Source: Chryseobacterium cupriresistens
GTDB taxonomy: Bacteria > Bacteroidota > Bacteroidia > Flavobacteriales > Weeksellaceae
DNA: 64,000 bases
Direction: 5' to 3'
Assembly (NCBI RefSeq): GCF_046614675.1
Contig: NZ_JBKKJT010000006.1
Coordinates: forward strand, 62,001 to 126,000
The position numbers were made by a program, and so were the translations under genes. The notes beneath the pieces are model-generated. The model did not search any database. It saw only the letters and a program-made list of their open reading frames with translations, and was not told the DNA's origin. Position 1 is the stretch's first letter; each line of letters begins with the position of its first letter. Positions 34,031 through 42,417 of the stretch are shown in pieces.

Positions 34031-34066
34031 ACAAAAATGCTTCTGTATCTCACGGAAGCATTTTTT
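34031..34066 (+). terminator. Rho-independent terminator
   Basis: AAAATGCTTC pairs with GAAGCATTTT, then T-rich, between the lipoprotein and pepD. Confidence 0.75.
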
Positions 34067-34072
34067 ATTTCG

Positions 34073-34080
34073 TAAATTTG
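34073..34080 (+). promoter_or_regulatory. -7 promoter box of pepD
   Basis: TAAATTTG matches TAnnTTTG exactly and is 16 bases before the pepD start at 34097. No -33 box clear of the terminator. Confidence 0.5.
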
Positions 34081-34096
34081 AGAAAAATAAATTTCA

Positions 34097-35539
34097 ATGG
34101 AATTATCTAATATAGAACCGCAGATTATATGGAAAAATTTCTCCAGATTAAATGCTGTTCCAAGACCTTCAAAAAAGGAGGAAAAAGTAATAGCTTTTAT
34201 CAAAGGATTTGGTGAAAATTTAGGACTGGAAACTACGGTAGATGAAGTAGGAAACGTTATTATTAAGAAACCGGCCACGGCAGGAATGGAAAACCGTAAA
34301 TCGATCGTGCTTCAATCGCACCTTGATATGGTTTGCCAGAAAAACAATGATGTGAATTTCGATTTTGAAACGGAAGGAATCAAAATGGAAATTGATGGTG
34401 ACTGGGTTAAGGCTAAAGGAACTACTTTGGGCGCTGATAATGGTTTAGGAGTAGCAACCATCATGTCTATCCTTGAGAGTTCAGATATTCCACACCCTGC
34501 ATTGGAAGCTCTTTTCACGATTGATGAAGAGACCGGAATGACAGGTGCTTTAGGATTAAAACCAGGACAATTGACAGGACAAATCCTATTGAATCTTGAT
34601 ACGGAAGAGGATGATGAAATTGATATCGGCTGTGCAGGAGGTGTAGACGTGACAATCACTCAAACCTATGCTGCAGAAGCTTCAAAAGGACAAATTGTAA
34701 GACTTGAAGTAAAAGGTCTTCAGGGAGGACACTCCGGAATGGATATCCATAAAGGTTTCGGAAATGCCAATATCATTCTGGGAAGACTTCTTTACAGCGG
34801 ATTGGACAACCAAAATATTGAACTGGTTTCTATCGACAGCGGAGGTTTGAGAAACGCTATTCCAAGAGAAGGAGTTGCTATAATCTCAGTGAGAAATGCT
34901 CAGGAGTTTATTGAAAATGTAACGGTTCTTAAAAAAGAGATCTTAGAAGAATTTGCTGCTGTAGAACCGGGAATCCAGATCAATATTGAAAACTCTACGT
35001 CTTCCGACAAAGCTATTTCAGAAGCAGATTCCAGAAAAGTGATCCTTACTTTAAAGGCTCTTCACAACGGAGTTTACAGAATGAGCCCGGACGTAAAAGA
35101 TCTTGTAGAAGCGTCCAACAATGTAGCAAGAGTAGAACTGAAAGGTGGAGAACTTAAGATCTTAAACCTTACGAGATCTTCTGTAGATTCTTCCAAATAT
35201 TCAGTGGCAGAACAATTGAAATCGGTAGCAGAGCTTGCTGGAATGAATGTTGAATTCAGCGGTTCATATCCTGGATGGAAGCCAAAACCTGGTTCAGAGA
35301 TTGTACAGCTGATGGAGAAACTTTATATTGAAAAGTTCACTGAAAAACCTCATGTAGTAGCATGCCACGCAGGTCTTGAATGTGGTATCATCGGTGCCAA
35401 CTATCCTGAAATGGAAATGGTAAGCTTCGGACCTACTATCAGAGGCGCACACTCTCCTGATGAAAGAGCGAATATTCCTTCAACTCAGAAATTCTGGAGC
35501 TTCCTGAAAGATATTTTAGCGAATATCCCTCAGAAATAG
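34097..35539 (+). CDS. pepD: Aminoacyl-histidine dipeptidase (PepD, M20C)
   Basis: A 480-residue cytoplasmic metallopeptidase of family M20, which cleaves aminoacyl-histidine and other dipeptides. The first zinc ligand is H in LQSHLDMVCQK with the HxD motif; ADNGLGVA supplies the bridging Asp; DEETGMTGALGL gives the catalytic Glu pair; NLDTEEDDEIDIGCAGG supplies a further Asp, and ACHAGLECGI the last His. The dimerisation lid is at about residues 205-385. Length is normal (480-490). It has its own promoter box and follows a terminator, so it is a single-gene unit. Confidence 0.95.
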   Translation: MELSNIEPQIIWKNFSRLNAVPRPSKKEEKVIAFIKGFGENLGLETTVDEVGNVIIKKPATAGMENRKSIVLQSHLDMVCQKNNDVNFDFETEGIKMEIDGDWVKAKGTTLGADNGLGVATIMSILESSDIPHPALEALFTIDEETGMTGALGLKPGQLTGQILLNLDTEEDDEIDIGCAGGVDVTITQTYAAEASKGQIVRLEVKGLQGGHSGMDIHKGFGNANIILGRLLYSGLDNQNIELVSIDSGGLRNAIPREGVAIISVRNAQEFIENVTVLKKEILEEFAAVEPGIQINIENSTSSDKAISEADSRKVILTLKALHNGVYRMSPDVKDLVEASNNVARVELKGGELKILNLTRSSVDSSKYSVAEQLKSVAELAGMNVEFSGSYPGWKPKPGSEIVQLMEKLYIEKFTEKPHVVACHAGLECGIIGANYPEMEMVSFGPTIRGAHSPDERANIPSTQKFWSFLKDILANIPQK

Positions 35540-35628
35540 AACATTAAAATTGCTATATTCAATATCCAAAGTCTTATGATTTTGGATATTTTTAGTTTTA
35601 ATCTGAATATATTTATTTAATTATAAAA

Positions 35629-35722
35629 ATGCTTCGACAGGCTCAGCATGACGCTGCTAAAAATTTATCTCTAAAAAAAGCAGTTAGTATTAGAGATGTC
35701 ATGCTGAGCTTGTCGAAGCATC
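35629..35722. repeat. Inverted repeat of the GCTTCGACAGGCTCAGCATGAC type
   Basis: ATGCTTCGACAGGCTCAGC (35629-35647) is mirrored by GCTGAGCTTGTCGAAGCAT (35704-35722). It is translated in frame as MLRQAQHD and VMLSLSKH, peptides familiar from spurious annotations in Flavobacteriia. It is a dispersed intergenic repeat, not part of the next gene. Confidence 0.7.
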
Positions 35723-35754
35723 TCAACAATAGCATAAAAAACAAATCTAATACA

Positions 35755-36336
35755 ATGAAAAGTATCACCGTATTCTGTGGCTCAAGCTTTGGTTCGCATG
35801 ATATTTACAAAGAACAGGCATTTTTATTGGGACAAACTTTAGCTCAACAAGGTATACAGCTTATATATGGCGGTGCTGATGTTGGTTTGATGGGAACTAT
35901 AGCAGACGGAGCATTAGCCAAAGGAGGCAAGGTTATTGGAGTCCTTCCCCAATTTTTACAATCCAAAGAAATTGCCCACAAGAACCTGACAGAGCTTATT
36001 ATCGTAGAAACCATGCACGAAAGAAAAACCAAAATGAATGAACTTTGTGATGGAGTTATCGTTCTTCCCGGCGGTTATGGAACGTTGGAAGAGTTTTTCG
36101 AGATGATCACCTGGGCACAGCTCGGGCTTCACAAAAAACCGATCGGAGTATTGAATATTGACGGATTTTATGATGATCTGATCAAACTGGTTCAGACCAT
36201 GGTAGATAAAGGATTTTTAAAGCAGGTAAACAGAGATATGCTGCTGATCAGCGATACCATTGATGATCTGCTGGAAAAGATGAGAAATTATCAGGCGCCT
36301 ACGGTTGGAAAGTGGATTTCTAAGGAGGAAATTTAA
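35755..36336 (+). CDS. LOG-family protein (TIGR00730, cytokinin riboside phosphoribohydrolase-like)
   Basis: From ATG 35755, 193 residues; earlier in-frame codons belong to the inverted repeat at 35629-35722 and are not real coding. The Rossmann-fold protein has ITVFCGSSFGSHD at the N-terminus, and the signature PGGYGTLEEFFEMITWAQLG, with the catalytic Glu in GTLEE. Members hydrolyse nucleoside monophosphates, releasing ribose 5-phosphate and a base, and in plants make active cytokinins. Cytoplasmic. Bacterial roles are usually described as nucleotide degradation. Not the lysine decarboxylase it was once named. Confidence 0.9.
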   Translation: MKSITVFCGSSFGSHDIYKEQAFLLGQTLAQQGIQLIYGGADVGLMGTIADGALAKGGKVIGVLPQFLQSKEIAHKNLTELIIVETMHERKTKMNELCDGVIVLPGGYGTLEEFFEMITWAQLGLHKKPIGVLNIDGFYDDLIKLVQTMVDKGFLKQVNRDMLLISDTIDDLLEKMRNYQAPTVGKWISKEEI

Positions 36337-36354
36337 GTTTTTATAGTCTTTCAT

Positions 36355-36723
36355 ATGAATAACTACAACGTTAATAAAGAAATGCTTGGAGTTGCCACAG
36401 CATTTGTAACTATATTCGTTATTGTTCCTGCTCTTTCCTCTTATTTTATGGAAGATTGTAAGACTGCGATGGAAAGAGTCAAGAAGCAAAAATGTAAAAT
36501 GAGAGTTGAAAGTATTGAAGGTATAAAATCTCTTAAATTAAAGGGAACTATTCCTGAAAGCATTCAACCTTGTGAATGTTATGAAAACGGCCAATGGTGG
36601 GTTTCCTATAAAGATGAAATAGAACCGGGAGATTACTTTATAAAGAATGAAGGTGAAAGTTACTTAGAAATCATTAAAGAAGACACTCTAATCAGACACG
36701 AGTATATATGTTCTCAGAAATAA
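36355..36723 (+). CDS. Small membrane-anchored protein of unknown function
   Basis: A 122-residue protein with one membrane segment at residues 9-30 (VATAFVTIFVIVPALSSYFM). The remainder includes a VKKQKCKMRVESIEGIKSLKLKGTIPESIQPCECYENGQWWVSY (in part) beta-rich domain with the cysteines of CECYENGQWW. It resembles other short Flavobacteriia proteins but I cannot name the family. It starts 18 bases after the LOG gene, so it may share the transcript. Confidence 0.75.
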   Translation: MNNYNVNKEMLGVATAFVTIFVIVPALSSYFMEDCKTAMERVKKQKCKMRVESIEGIKSLKLKGTIPESIQPCECYENGQWWVSYKDEIEPGDYFIKNEGESYLEIIKEDTLIRHEYICSQK

Positions 36724-36734
36724 ATATAAAAACA

Positions 36735-36763
36735 AAACCCGTCCGAAAAATCCGGACGGGTTT
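36735..36763. terminator. Terminator hairpin
   Basis: AAACCCGTCCG pairs with CGGACGGGTTT. It lies between convergent genes and can serve both. Confidence 0.75.
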
Positions 36764-36787
36764 CTTATTAAGATTAAAAAATATTTT

Positions 36788-37117
36788 CTAAGGATAAGGA
36801 GCAATTTCCACTTCGAGCCCTTCCATAGCATCGGCAATATGTAACTGGCATCCCAATCTGCTGTTGTCTTTCACATGGAAAGCTTCAGCCAGCATGGCAT
36901 CTTCTTCATCTCCCATCGGTTCCAGACCCGGATCATTGATTACATATACCTGGCATGAAGCGCACATCGCCATTCCTCCGCATACCCCAATAGTACCTTC
37001 TTCTGCCAATTCATAGGAACGGATAATTTCCATTAAATTCATGGACATATCCGTAGGCGCTACGACATCATGGGTTACCCCTTCTCTGTCGGTGATTTTA
37101 ATATTAACGTCTGACAT
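36788..37117 (-). CDS. Adrenodoxin-type [2Fe-2S] ferredoxin
   Basis: A 109-residue ferredoxin. The cluster ligands are C46, C52, C55 (VCGGMAMCASCQVYV) and C90 (SRLGCQLHI), spaced as in adrenodoxin/bacterial Isc-type ferredoxins, with a thioredoxin-like beta-grasp core. It lies 12 bases after the stop of the reductase gene upstream on the same strand, so a ferredoxin:NADP reductase pair with shared control is likely. It may serve Fe-S cluster formation or another monooxygenase/desaturase; the specific partner is not encoded in the window. Confidence 0.93.
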   Translation of the reverse strand: MSDVNIKITDREGVTHDVVAPTDMSMNLMEIIRSYELAEEGTIGVCGGMAMCASCQVYVINDPGLEPMGDEEDAMLAEAFHVKDNSRLGCQLHIADAMEGLEVEIAPYP

Positions 37118-37129
37118 AATTCTGCAAAA

Positions 37130-38185
37130 TTAGTCAATTTTTTTCACAACTGCCTTCTCAGCTTCTTTACGGCTTCCGTCAAATCCGTCTACACCACTTA
37201 CCGTTGTATATTTTAATACGAATTTTTTACCAGGATTTAGTCTGTTGTACACACTCTGACACATTAAAGTAGCTTCGTGGAAACCACAAAGGATCAACTT
37301 CAGTTTTCCGGGGTATGTATTGATATCTCCGATAGCGTAGATACCATCAATGTTAGTTTGATAATCAAGAGCATTGTTTACAACGATTGCATTTTTTTCG
37401 ATATTTAATCCCCAGTTTCCGATCTCACCCAATTTTGGTGTCAATCCGAATAAAGGAATGAAATAATCTGTTTCAATATCGTAAGCTTCCTGGCCTTCTA
37501 CTTCTACAGTAATCGCTTCTACTTTTCCGTCACCTTTAATACCGGTAACTTCAGCAGGCGTAATTAGTTTGATTTTCCCCTGGTTTTTCAGATCCTGAAC
37601 TTTCTCTACAGAATCCAAAGCTCCTCTGAACTCGTTTCTTCTGTGGATCAAAGTTACTTCACTGGCAACATTGGAAAGGAAGATACTCCAGTCTAACGCG
37701 GAGTCACCTCCACCAGCAATCACCACTTTTTTATTTCTGAAGTGTTCAGGTTCTTTAACGAAATATTCAAGACCTTTTTCTTCATAGTCAGCGATATTTT
37801 CAAACGTAGGTTTTCTTGGCTCAAAAGTCCCTAAACCTCCTGCGATGGCAATCGCTTTACATCTGTGAACGGTTCCTTTGTTGGTAATCACCTCAAACCA
37901 TTCATCATCTATTTTTGTATAAGAAACAGCGGTTTCCCCTAAGGTAAATCCAGGCTGGAACTGCTTGATCTGCTCCATCAGATTATCCACCAATTCTCCT
38001 GCATTCACAGAAGGATAACCAGGGATATCGAAAATAGGTTTTTTAGGATAAAGTTCAGCCAATTGCCCTCCCGGCTGAGGAAGCGCATCAATAATATGGC
38101 ACTTCATTTTTAATAAACCAGCTTCAAAAACTGCAAAAAGTCCTGTAGGTCCCGCACCTATGATCAATATATCAGTGGTTATCAT
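37130..38185 (-). CDS. Ferredoxin-NADP reductase, thioredoxin-reductase-like type
   Basis: A 351-residue FAD- and NAD(P)H-binding flavoprotein. The FAD motif is IGAGPTGLFAVFEA (residues 7-20), the NAD(P) motif is AGGGDSALDW (about 155-164), and the C-terminal DGIYAIGDINTYPGK places the last FAD segment. It lacks the redox CxxC of thioredoxin reductase, as expected for the FNR of this class. It passes electrons between NADPH and the ferredoxin encoded just downstream. TAAATTTG on the minus strand at 38220-38227 is a good -7 box, 34 bases before the start. Confidence 0.93.
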   Translation of the reverse strand: MITTDILIIGAGPTGLFAVFEAGLLKMKCHIIDALPQPGGQLAELYPKKPIFDIPGYPSVNAGELVDNLMEQIKQFQPGFTLGETAVSYTKIDDEWFEVITNKGTVHRCKAIAIAGGLGTFEPRKPTFENIADYEEKGLEYFVKEPEHFRNKKVVIAGGGDSALDWSIFLSNVASEVTLIHRRNEFRGALDSVEKVQDLKNQGKIKLITPAEVTGIKGDGKVEAITVEVEGQEAYDIETDYFIPLFGLTPKLGEIGNWGLNIEKNAIVVNNALDYQTNIDGIYAIGDINTYPGKLKLILCGFHEATLMCQSVYNRLNPGKKFVLKYTTVSGVDGFDGSRKEAEKAVVKKID

Positions 38186-38219
38186 AATCTTTAAGATAAT
38201 TTAATTATACATGTAACTG

Positions 38220-38227
38220 CAAATTTA
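38220..38227 (-). promoter_or_regulatory. -7 promoter box of the reductase-ferredoxin operon
   Basis: TAAATTTG on the minus strand matches the consensus exactly. No -33 TTTG at the expected distance was certain. Confidence 0.45.
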
Positions 38228-38317
38228 CTAATTTTAATGCGAAGCATATTTAATTGATTCTAAATAAAAACCTGAGATTTGTCAAATATCTATCTTTTAA
38301 GATTTTAAATTTGGCAA

Positions 38318-38325
38318 TATTTTTG
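38318..38325 (+). promoter_or_regulatory. -7 promoter box
   Basis: TATTTTTG lies 13 bases before ATG 38339. Confidence 0.4.
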
Positions 38326-38338
38326 TAAATGTCTTGTT

Positions 38339-39109
38339 ATGAATAAACTTTTGAACCTTTTTGCTGTATTTATATTCTTTTTAGGCTCTGCCCAGATTGA
38401 TAATATTGCAGATGGCGAATCTATTACTCTTAGAATCCACTATGGTTTCCTTAATGCGGGAACTGCCAATCTTACTACCAAACAAACTACCTACAAAGGA
38501 GTTCCTCATCTTTATGTAAAAGGGACAGGACAAACTACAGGTGCCGTAAAAGCATTCTTCAAAGTAGAAGATTTATATGAAAGTTTCATCAATACACAGA
38601 CGGGATTACCAAGCTTTTATGTCAGAAATGTACGTGAAGGAAGTTACCGCCAGCATTTTGAAACCGTTTTTAATCACGATAACAACACTTTAATTTTAAC
38701 AGATAAAAAGACACCAGCCAATGGTTCTAAAGTTCTGAAATCAGTAAAAGGTGTTCAGGATATGCTTTCCTGCTTTTATTATTTAAGAAGTAAAAGCCCG
38801 GATGAACTGAAAGTGGGAACTGTTATTAATATGAATGTATGGATTGATGATGAAATGTTTCCTTTTCAGCTGAAAGTAACAGGAACAGAAAATTTAAAAA
38901 CCAAATTTGGAACTATTAACTGTTTAAAAATTATTCCTTCTGTAAAAAGCGGAAGAGTGTTTAAGGAAAAAGAAGGCGTAACCATGTGGGTTTCCAATGA
39001 TTCCAACCACATTCCTATGCTATTGAAAGCTGAACTTGCAGTAGGATCACTAAAAGCAAGCATTGATGATTACAAAAATGTGAAGTATCCTTTAAAGTTT
39101 AGTAAATAA
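38339..39109 (+). CDS. DUF3108 protein, secreted
   Basis: A 256-residue exported protein with signal peptide (MNKLLNLFAVFIFFLGSAQ). It is the DUF3108 type: SITLRIHYGFLNAGTANLTT, HLYVKGTGQTTGAVKAFFKVEDLYESF (in part) and, near the end, WVSNDSNHIPMLLKAELAVGSLKA. All-beta; the family is thought to be an outer-membrane-facing or periplasmic barrel-like protein of unknown role, common in Bacteroidota. Own promoter box. Confidence 0.88.
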   Translation: MNKLLNLFAVFIFFLGSAQIDNIADGESITLRIHYGFLNAGTANLTTKQTTYKGVPHLYVKGTGQTTGAVKAFFKVEDLYESFINTQTGLPSFYVRNVREGSYRQHFETVFNHDNNTLILTDKKTPANGSKVLKSVKGVQDMLSCFYYLRSKSPDELKVGTVINMNVWIDDEMFPFQLKVTGTENLKTKFGTINCLKIIPSVKSGRVFKEKEGVTMWVSNDSNHIPMLLKAELAVGSLKASIDDYKNVKYPLKFSK

Positions 39110-39131
39110 CAATCCACAGTTGTAAAGATAA

Positions 39132-39288
39132 AACCTGTCTCAAAAGTCAAATAATTTGATTTTTGTCATTGACTACGTCGAATCTTCGATTTCTGACGAA
39201 GGAAGAATCTCATCGATAATTAATAACCTGAGATTCTTCACTCCATTTCATTTCGTTCAGAATGACACTTTTGAGACAGGCTTTTTTA
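39132..39288. repeat. Large inverted-repeat element, repeat-rich intergenic
   Basis: AACCTGTCTCAAAAGT (39132-39147) is mirrored by ACTTTTGAGACAGGCT near 39267-39282 and followed by TTTTTT. Inside is a second inverted pair, AGAATCTCA and TGAGATTCT, and CATTTCGTTCAGAATGACA, a string typical of Flavobacteriia dispersed repeats. It forms a 150-base foldback, and the right-hand T run could terminate the DUF3108 gene. The remaining 39289-39480 holds nothing recognisable. Confidence 0.6.
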
Positions 39289-39483
39289 TTTCCAATGTAA
39301 TAGAAAGTTAATATTGATTGTCTTTATAATAGAGGCAGACAAAGAACTGCAGCATGTCAATACTTCATTTGAGGTACCTGGTGGACCCGAACCGAAGTAT
39401 AGGCATAAGAAACAGACACGTGTAAATTTTTCAATAAGATCAGTTTTTAATTACGTTTTGTTTCTTAGGTCAGTAATTAAAAA

Positions 39484-39512
39484 CAAAAAACCTCCGGAGC
39501 TCCGGAGGTTTG
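39484..39512 (-). terminator. Terminator of pheS
   Basis: AAACCTCCGGAG pairs with CTCCGGAGGTTT, and on the minus strand a T-rich run follows. Confidence 0.8.
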
Positions 39513-39517
39513 ATTTT

Positions 39518-40528
39518 TTATAGTGTTTTGAATTGTTCAAGTGTTCTGATATCATTTTCGAAGAACATTCTGATGTCACTCATCTGGTAAAGAAGCATCG
39601 TGATTCTTTCAATACCCATTCCGAATGCATATCCTGAATATTTCTCAGCATCGATATTCACATTTTTCAGTACGGCAGGGTCTACCATTCCGCATCCCAT
39701 AATTTCCAGCCATCCTGTACCTTTTGTGATTCTGTAATCTGTTTCTGAGTTTAATCCCCAATACACATCAATTTCAGCACTTGGCTCTGTGAAAGGGAAG
39801 AAAGAAGGTCTCATTCTGATTTTAGATTTTCCGAAAAGCTCAGTGGTAAAGAACTGAATGGTTTGCTTCAGGTCTGCAAAGCTTACATTCTCATCAATAT
39901 ATAGTCCTTCAATCTGATGGAAAATACAGTGAGAACGTGAAGAAATTGCTTCATTTCTAAATACTCTTCCCGGAGATAAAATTCTGATAGGCGGCTGGTT
40001 TTCTTCCATATAACGTGTTTGTACGGAAGAAGTATGCGTTCTTAAAAGAATATCAGGATTCTGCTCAATGAAGAATGTATCCTGCATATCTCTTGCCGGG
40101 TGATATTCCGGAAGGTTAAGCGCGGTAAAGTTATGCCAGTCATCTTCAATCTCTGGTCCGTCTGCTACTGCAAAACCGATAGATTTGAAGATTTCAATAA
40201 TTCTGTTTTTTACCAGGTTGATCGGATGTCTTGAACCCAATTCCAATGGAAAAGCAGGTCTTGTAAGATCTTCTTTTTCAACCACAACAGAAGATGCGGA
40301 AGCATTTTTCAAATCCTCCAGTTTTACAGCAACTGCCTGCTTCAAAGTGTTGATCTTCTGTCCGAATTCTTTCTTTTGATCGTTAGGAACTTCTTTAAAT
40401 TTTTCAAAAAAATCATTCAGAACCCCTTTTTTACCATTGTATTTGATTCGGAAGTTTTCGATCTCTTCCTTAGAGGTAGCATTGAAGCCATTTACTTCGA
40501 CCAGTAATTCTTCTATCTTTTCTATCAT
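39518..40528 (-). CDS. pheS: Phenylalanine-tRNA ligase alpha subunit
   Basis: A 336-residue class II synthetase subunit that, with the beta subunit (not in the window), charges tRNA-Phe. An N-terminal coiled coil (MIEKIEELLVEVNGFN) precedes the catalytic domain: motif 2-like FRNEAISSRSHCIFHQIEGLYIDE (in part), and motif 3 GMGIERITMLLYQMSDIRMF. The recognised PheS segment is GCGMVDPAVLKNVNID. Usual length. Cytoplasmic. TATTTTTG on the minus strand (40554-40561) is a likely -7 box. Confidence 0.97.
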   Translation of the reverse strand: MIEKIEELLVEVNGFNATSKEEIENFRIKYNGKKGVLNDFFEKFKEVPNDQKKEFGQKINTLKQAVAVKLEDLKNASASSVVVEKEDLTRPAFPLELGSRHPINLVKNRIIEIFKSIGFAVADGPEIEDDWHNFTALNLPEYHPARDMQDTFFIEQNPDILLRTHTSSVQTRYMEENQPPIRILSPGRVFRNEAISSRSHCIFHQIEGLYIDENVSFADLKQTIQFFTTELFGKSKIRMRPSFFPFTEPSAEIDVYWGLNSETDYRITKGTGWLEIMGCGMVDPAVLKNVNIDAEKYSGYAFGMGIERITMLLYQMSDIRMFFENDIRTLEQFKTL

Positions 40529-40553
40529 TGTTTTACCCTTTCAAAATGTTTTG

Positions 40554-40561
40554 CAAAAATA
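40554..40561 (-). promoter_or_regulatory. -7 promoter box of pheS
   Basis: TATTTTTG on the minus strand, 25 bases before the start at 40528; the candidate -33 TTTG is too far (27 bases) to be trusted. Confidence 0.35.
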
Positions 40562-40587
40562 CGATTTTAAGTTGAATAATAAGTCCG

Positions 40588-40622
40588 TCAAAAAAAAATC
40601 TGCCTCTTTTTCGGGAGGCAGA
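40588..40622 (-). terminator. Terminator of the YceI gene
   Basis: On the minus strand AGTCTGCCTCCC pairs with GAGGCAGA, followed by TTTTTTTTT. Confidence 0.75.
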
Positions 40623-40654
40623 CTTCAATCACTTATTTCACTTAAATAAAAAAA

Positions 40655-41314
40655 TTATTTCTTTTCTAAAGCTTTAACGCTGATCTGAAGAGTTACCTCG
40701 TCTTTAATCACGCCGTTTTCAGCAGGAGCCTGAAACTTTACTCCAAACTCTTCTCTCTTGATATCTTTTGGCTCAGTAGCTACACTTACTTCTCCATCTT
40801 TCACAGAAACATTAGCTTTAAACTGAACAGGTTTTGTAATTCCTTTAATGGTTAAATTACCATCCAAAAAAGTATTATAATCGCCTTCTGCAGCAGGAGT
40901 TACCTTTGTAATTTCATAAGAAGCTGTCGGGAATTTTTCAACTTCAAAGAAATCTCCGCTTTTCAGGTGGCCGTTTAATTTTCCTAAATCCTCAGGACTG
41001 TCTTTCAGGTCCACAGAAGTTAAAGAGTTCATATCAGCAACGAATTTTCCGCTTTCCAGTTTTCCGTCTTTCACCGTCACATCTCCGCTTTCAAACCTGA
41101 TGGTTCCAAAATGGCTTGTATTCTCAGATTTAAATACTTTATATCCCTTCCATTCAACCTTACTGTTTAGCGTATCCAGAGTGAACTGGCTACCTTCTTT
41201 AGTAGTCGTCACCTCATTACTTTCACTCGTAAGTGGTTTGTCTTTTTTACAAGAAACCACTACAGCAGCAATAAATAATGCAGGAATAGCTAACGAAAAC
41301 AGTTTTTTTCTCAT
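40655..41314 (-). CDS. YceI-family lipoprotein
   Basis: A 219-residue lipoprotein: MRKKLFSLAIPALFIAAVVVSC is cleaved before Cys22. The YceI lipocalin-like barrel begins at FTLDTLNSKVEWKGYKVFKSENTSHFG (in part), and GDFFEVEKFPTASYEI and EEFGVKFQAPAENGVI are family signatures. YceI barrels bind polyprenyl or other lipophilic molecules in the periplasm. Single-gene unit with its own terminator. Confidence 0.93.
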   Translation of the reverse strand: MRKKLFSLAIPALFIAAVVVSCKKDKPLTSESNEVTTTKEGSQFTLDTLNSKVEWKGYKVFKSENTSHFGTIRFESGDVTVKDGKLESGKFVADMNSLTSVDLKDSPEDLGKLNGHLKSGDFFEVEKFPTASYEITKVTPAAEGDYNTFLDGNLTIKGITKPVQFKANVSVKDGEVSVATEPKDIKREEFGVKFQAPAENGVIKDEVTLQISVKALEKK

Positions 41315-41377
41315 TTTTGATTTATTTTTATTAGTTCCGCTAATATAATAAAAAAAATTATGTTTTCATAAAAACCT

Positions 41378-41385
41378 TACATTTG
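41378..41385 (+). promoter_or_regulatory. -7 box four bases before a start codon (possible leaderless transcript)
   Basis: TACATTTG ends four bases before ATG 41390. Transcription would start at or beside the start codon. No reliable -33 box. Confidence 0.4.
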
Positions 41386-41389
41386 TAAT

Positions 41390-42325
41390 ATGCTATTAGA
41401 AATAAACAATTTATTTTTCTCTCATAACAAAGAAAATCCCCTGTTTCAGAACCTTAATCTAAGGTTTGAAGAAAACAGAATTATAGCGCTGGCCGGTGAA
41501 AGCGGATGTGGAAAATCTACTCTTCTCAACCTGATTTATGGTCTTTTGGATTGGGAAAGCGGAGAGATTATTTTTAACGGAACAAAGCTTTTGGGACCGA
41601 AAGGAAATCTTGTTCCAGGAGAACCGGAAATGAAATTCGTAGCGCAGAATTTTGATCTTATGCCCTACGCTACAGTGGCTGAAAACGTAGGAAAATTTAT
41701 TTCTAATATCAATTTAAAACAAAAAAAAGAAACTGTAACGGAGCTTCTTGAGGTGGTAGGGCTTCAGGAATTTGCGAATGTACTTCCAAAATACTTAAGC
41801 GGCGGACAACAGCAAAGAGTGGCTATTGCCAGAGCATTGTCTGTACTTCCCAAGCTTCTTATTTTAGATGAACCCTTCAGTAATCTTGATTTTCCGAGAA
41901 AAATTGAACTGAGGGAAAGACTTTTCAGATATGTAAAACAACATGGCGTTTCTCTGATTATTTCCACTCATGAACTTCAGGATATCATGCCATGGCTGGA
42001 CCAGATTGTTATTCTGCAGGATGGAAGACTGATTCAGAATGACAGCCCGGAAGAAACCTACAGAAATCCTTACAACTCTTATGTTGCTAAGCTATTCGGG
42101 GAAGTGAATATTTTCAGTGAAGCAGAAGCTGAAGATTTCCAGCTTACCAAATTCTCTTATTATCCCAAAGAAATCAAGATCACAGAAACCGGTCTGGAAG
42201 CTGAAGTACTTGAAAGCAGATTTGCAGGAAATTATTACTGGAATAAATTAAGAGCAAAAGGAAAGGAGCTTGTTGTGTATACGGATGAGAAAATATCAGA
42301 AACGATCCGTATTTCGTTTATGTAG
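41390..42325 (+). CDS. Orphan ABC-transporter ATP-binding protein
   Basis: A 311-residue ABC ATPase. Walker A is GESGCGKS (36-43), the signature is LSGGQ (136-140) and Walker B is LLILDE (156-161), followed by the H-loop STHEL. The last 70 residues (KLFGEVNIFSEAEAE to the end) resemble the TOBE-like C-terminal domain of CysA/PotA-type importers. No permease or binding protein lies next to it, so its transporter is elsewhere or it has a regulatory role. Cytoplasmic, membrane-associated. Confidence 0.92.
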   Translation: MLLEINNLFFSHNKENPLFQNLNLRFEENRIIALAGESGCGKSTLLNLIYGLLDWESGEIIFNGTKLLGPKGNLVPGEPEMKFVAQNFDLMPYATVAENVGKFISNINLKQKKETVTELLEVVGLQEFANVLPKYLSGGQQQRVAIARALSVLPKLLILDEPFSNLDFPRKIELRERLFRYVKQHGVSLIISTHELQDIMPWLDQIVILQDGRLIQNDSPEETYRNPYNSYVAKLFGEVNIFSEAEAEDFQLTKFSYYPKEIKITETGLEAEVLESRFAGNYYWNKLRAKGKELVVYTDEKISETIRISFM

Positions 42326-42417
42326 GCGAAAAACCGAATTACACATAACTTATACATTCACTTATACTTATCAATAAAAAAAAGCACAAACATAAGAAGC
42401 TGTTTAAAACTTTTTCT

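Noticed and set aside
35629..35754. An N-terminal extension of the LOG protein
   Set aside because: It is encoded by a dispersed inverted repeat; the conserved LOG start is at 35755.
39314..39523. A possible 69-residue plus-strand open frame
   Set aside because: It starts with a non-ATG codon, runs into the pheS terminator and pheS itself, has no recognisable domain, and its composition looks non-coding.
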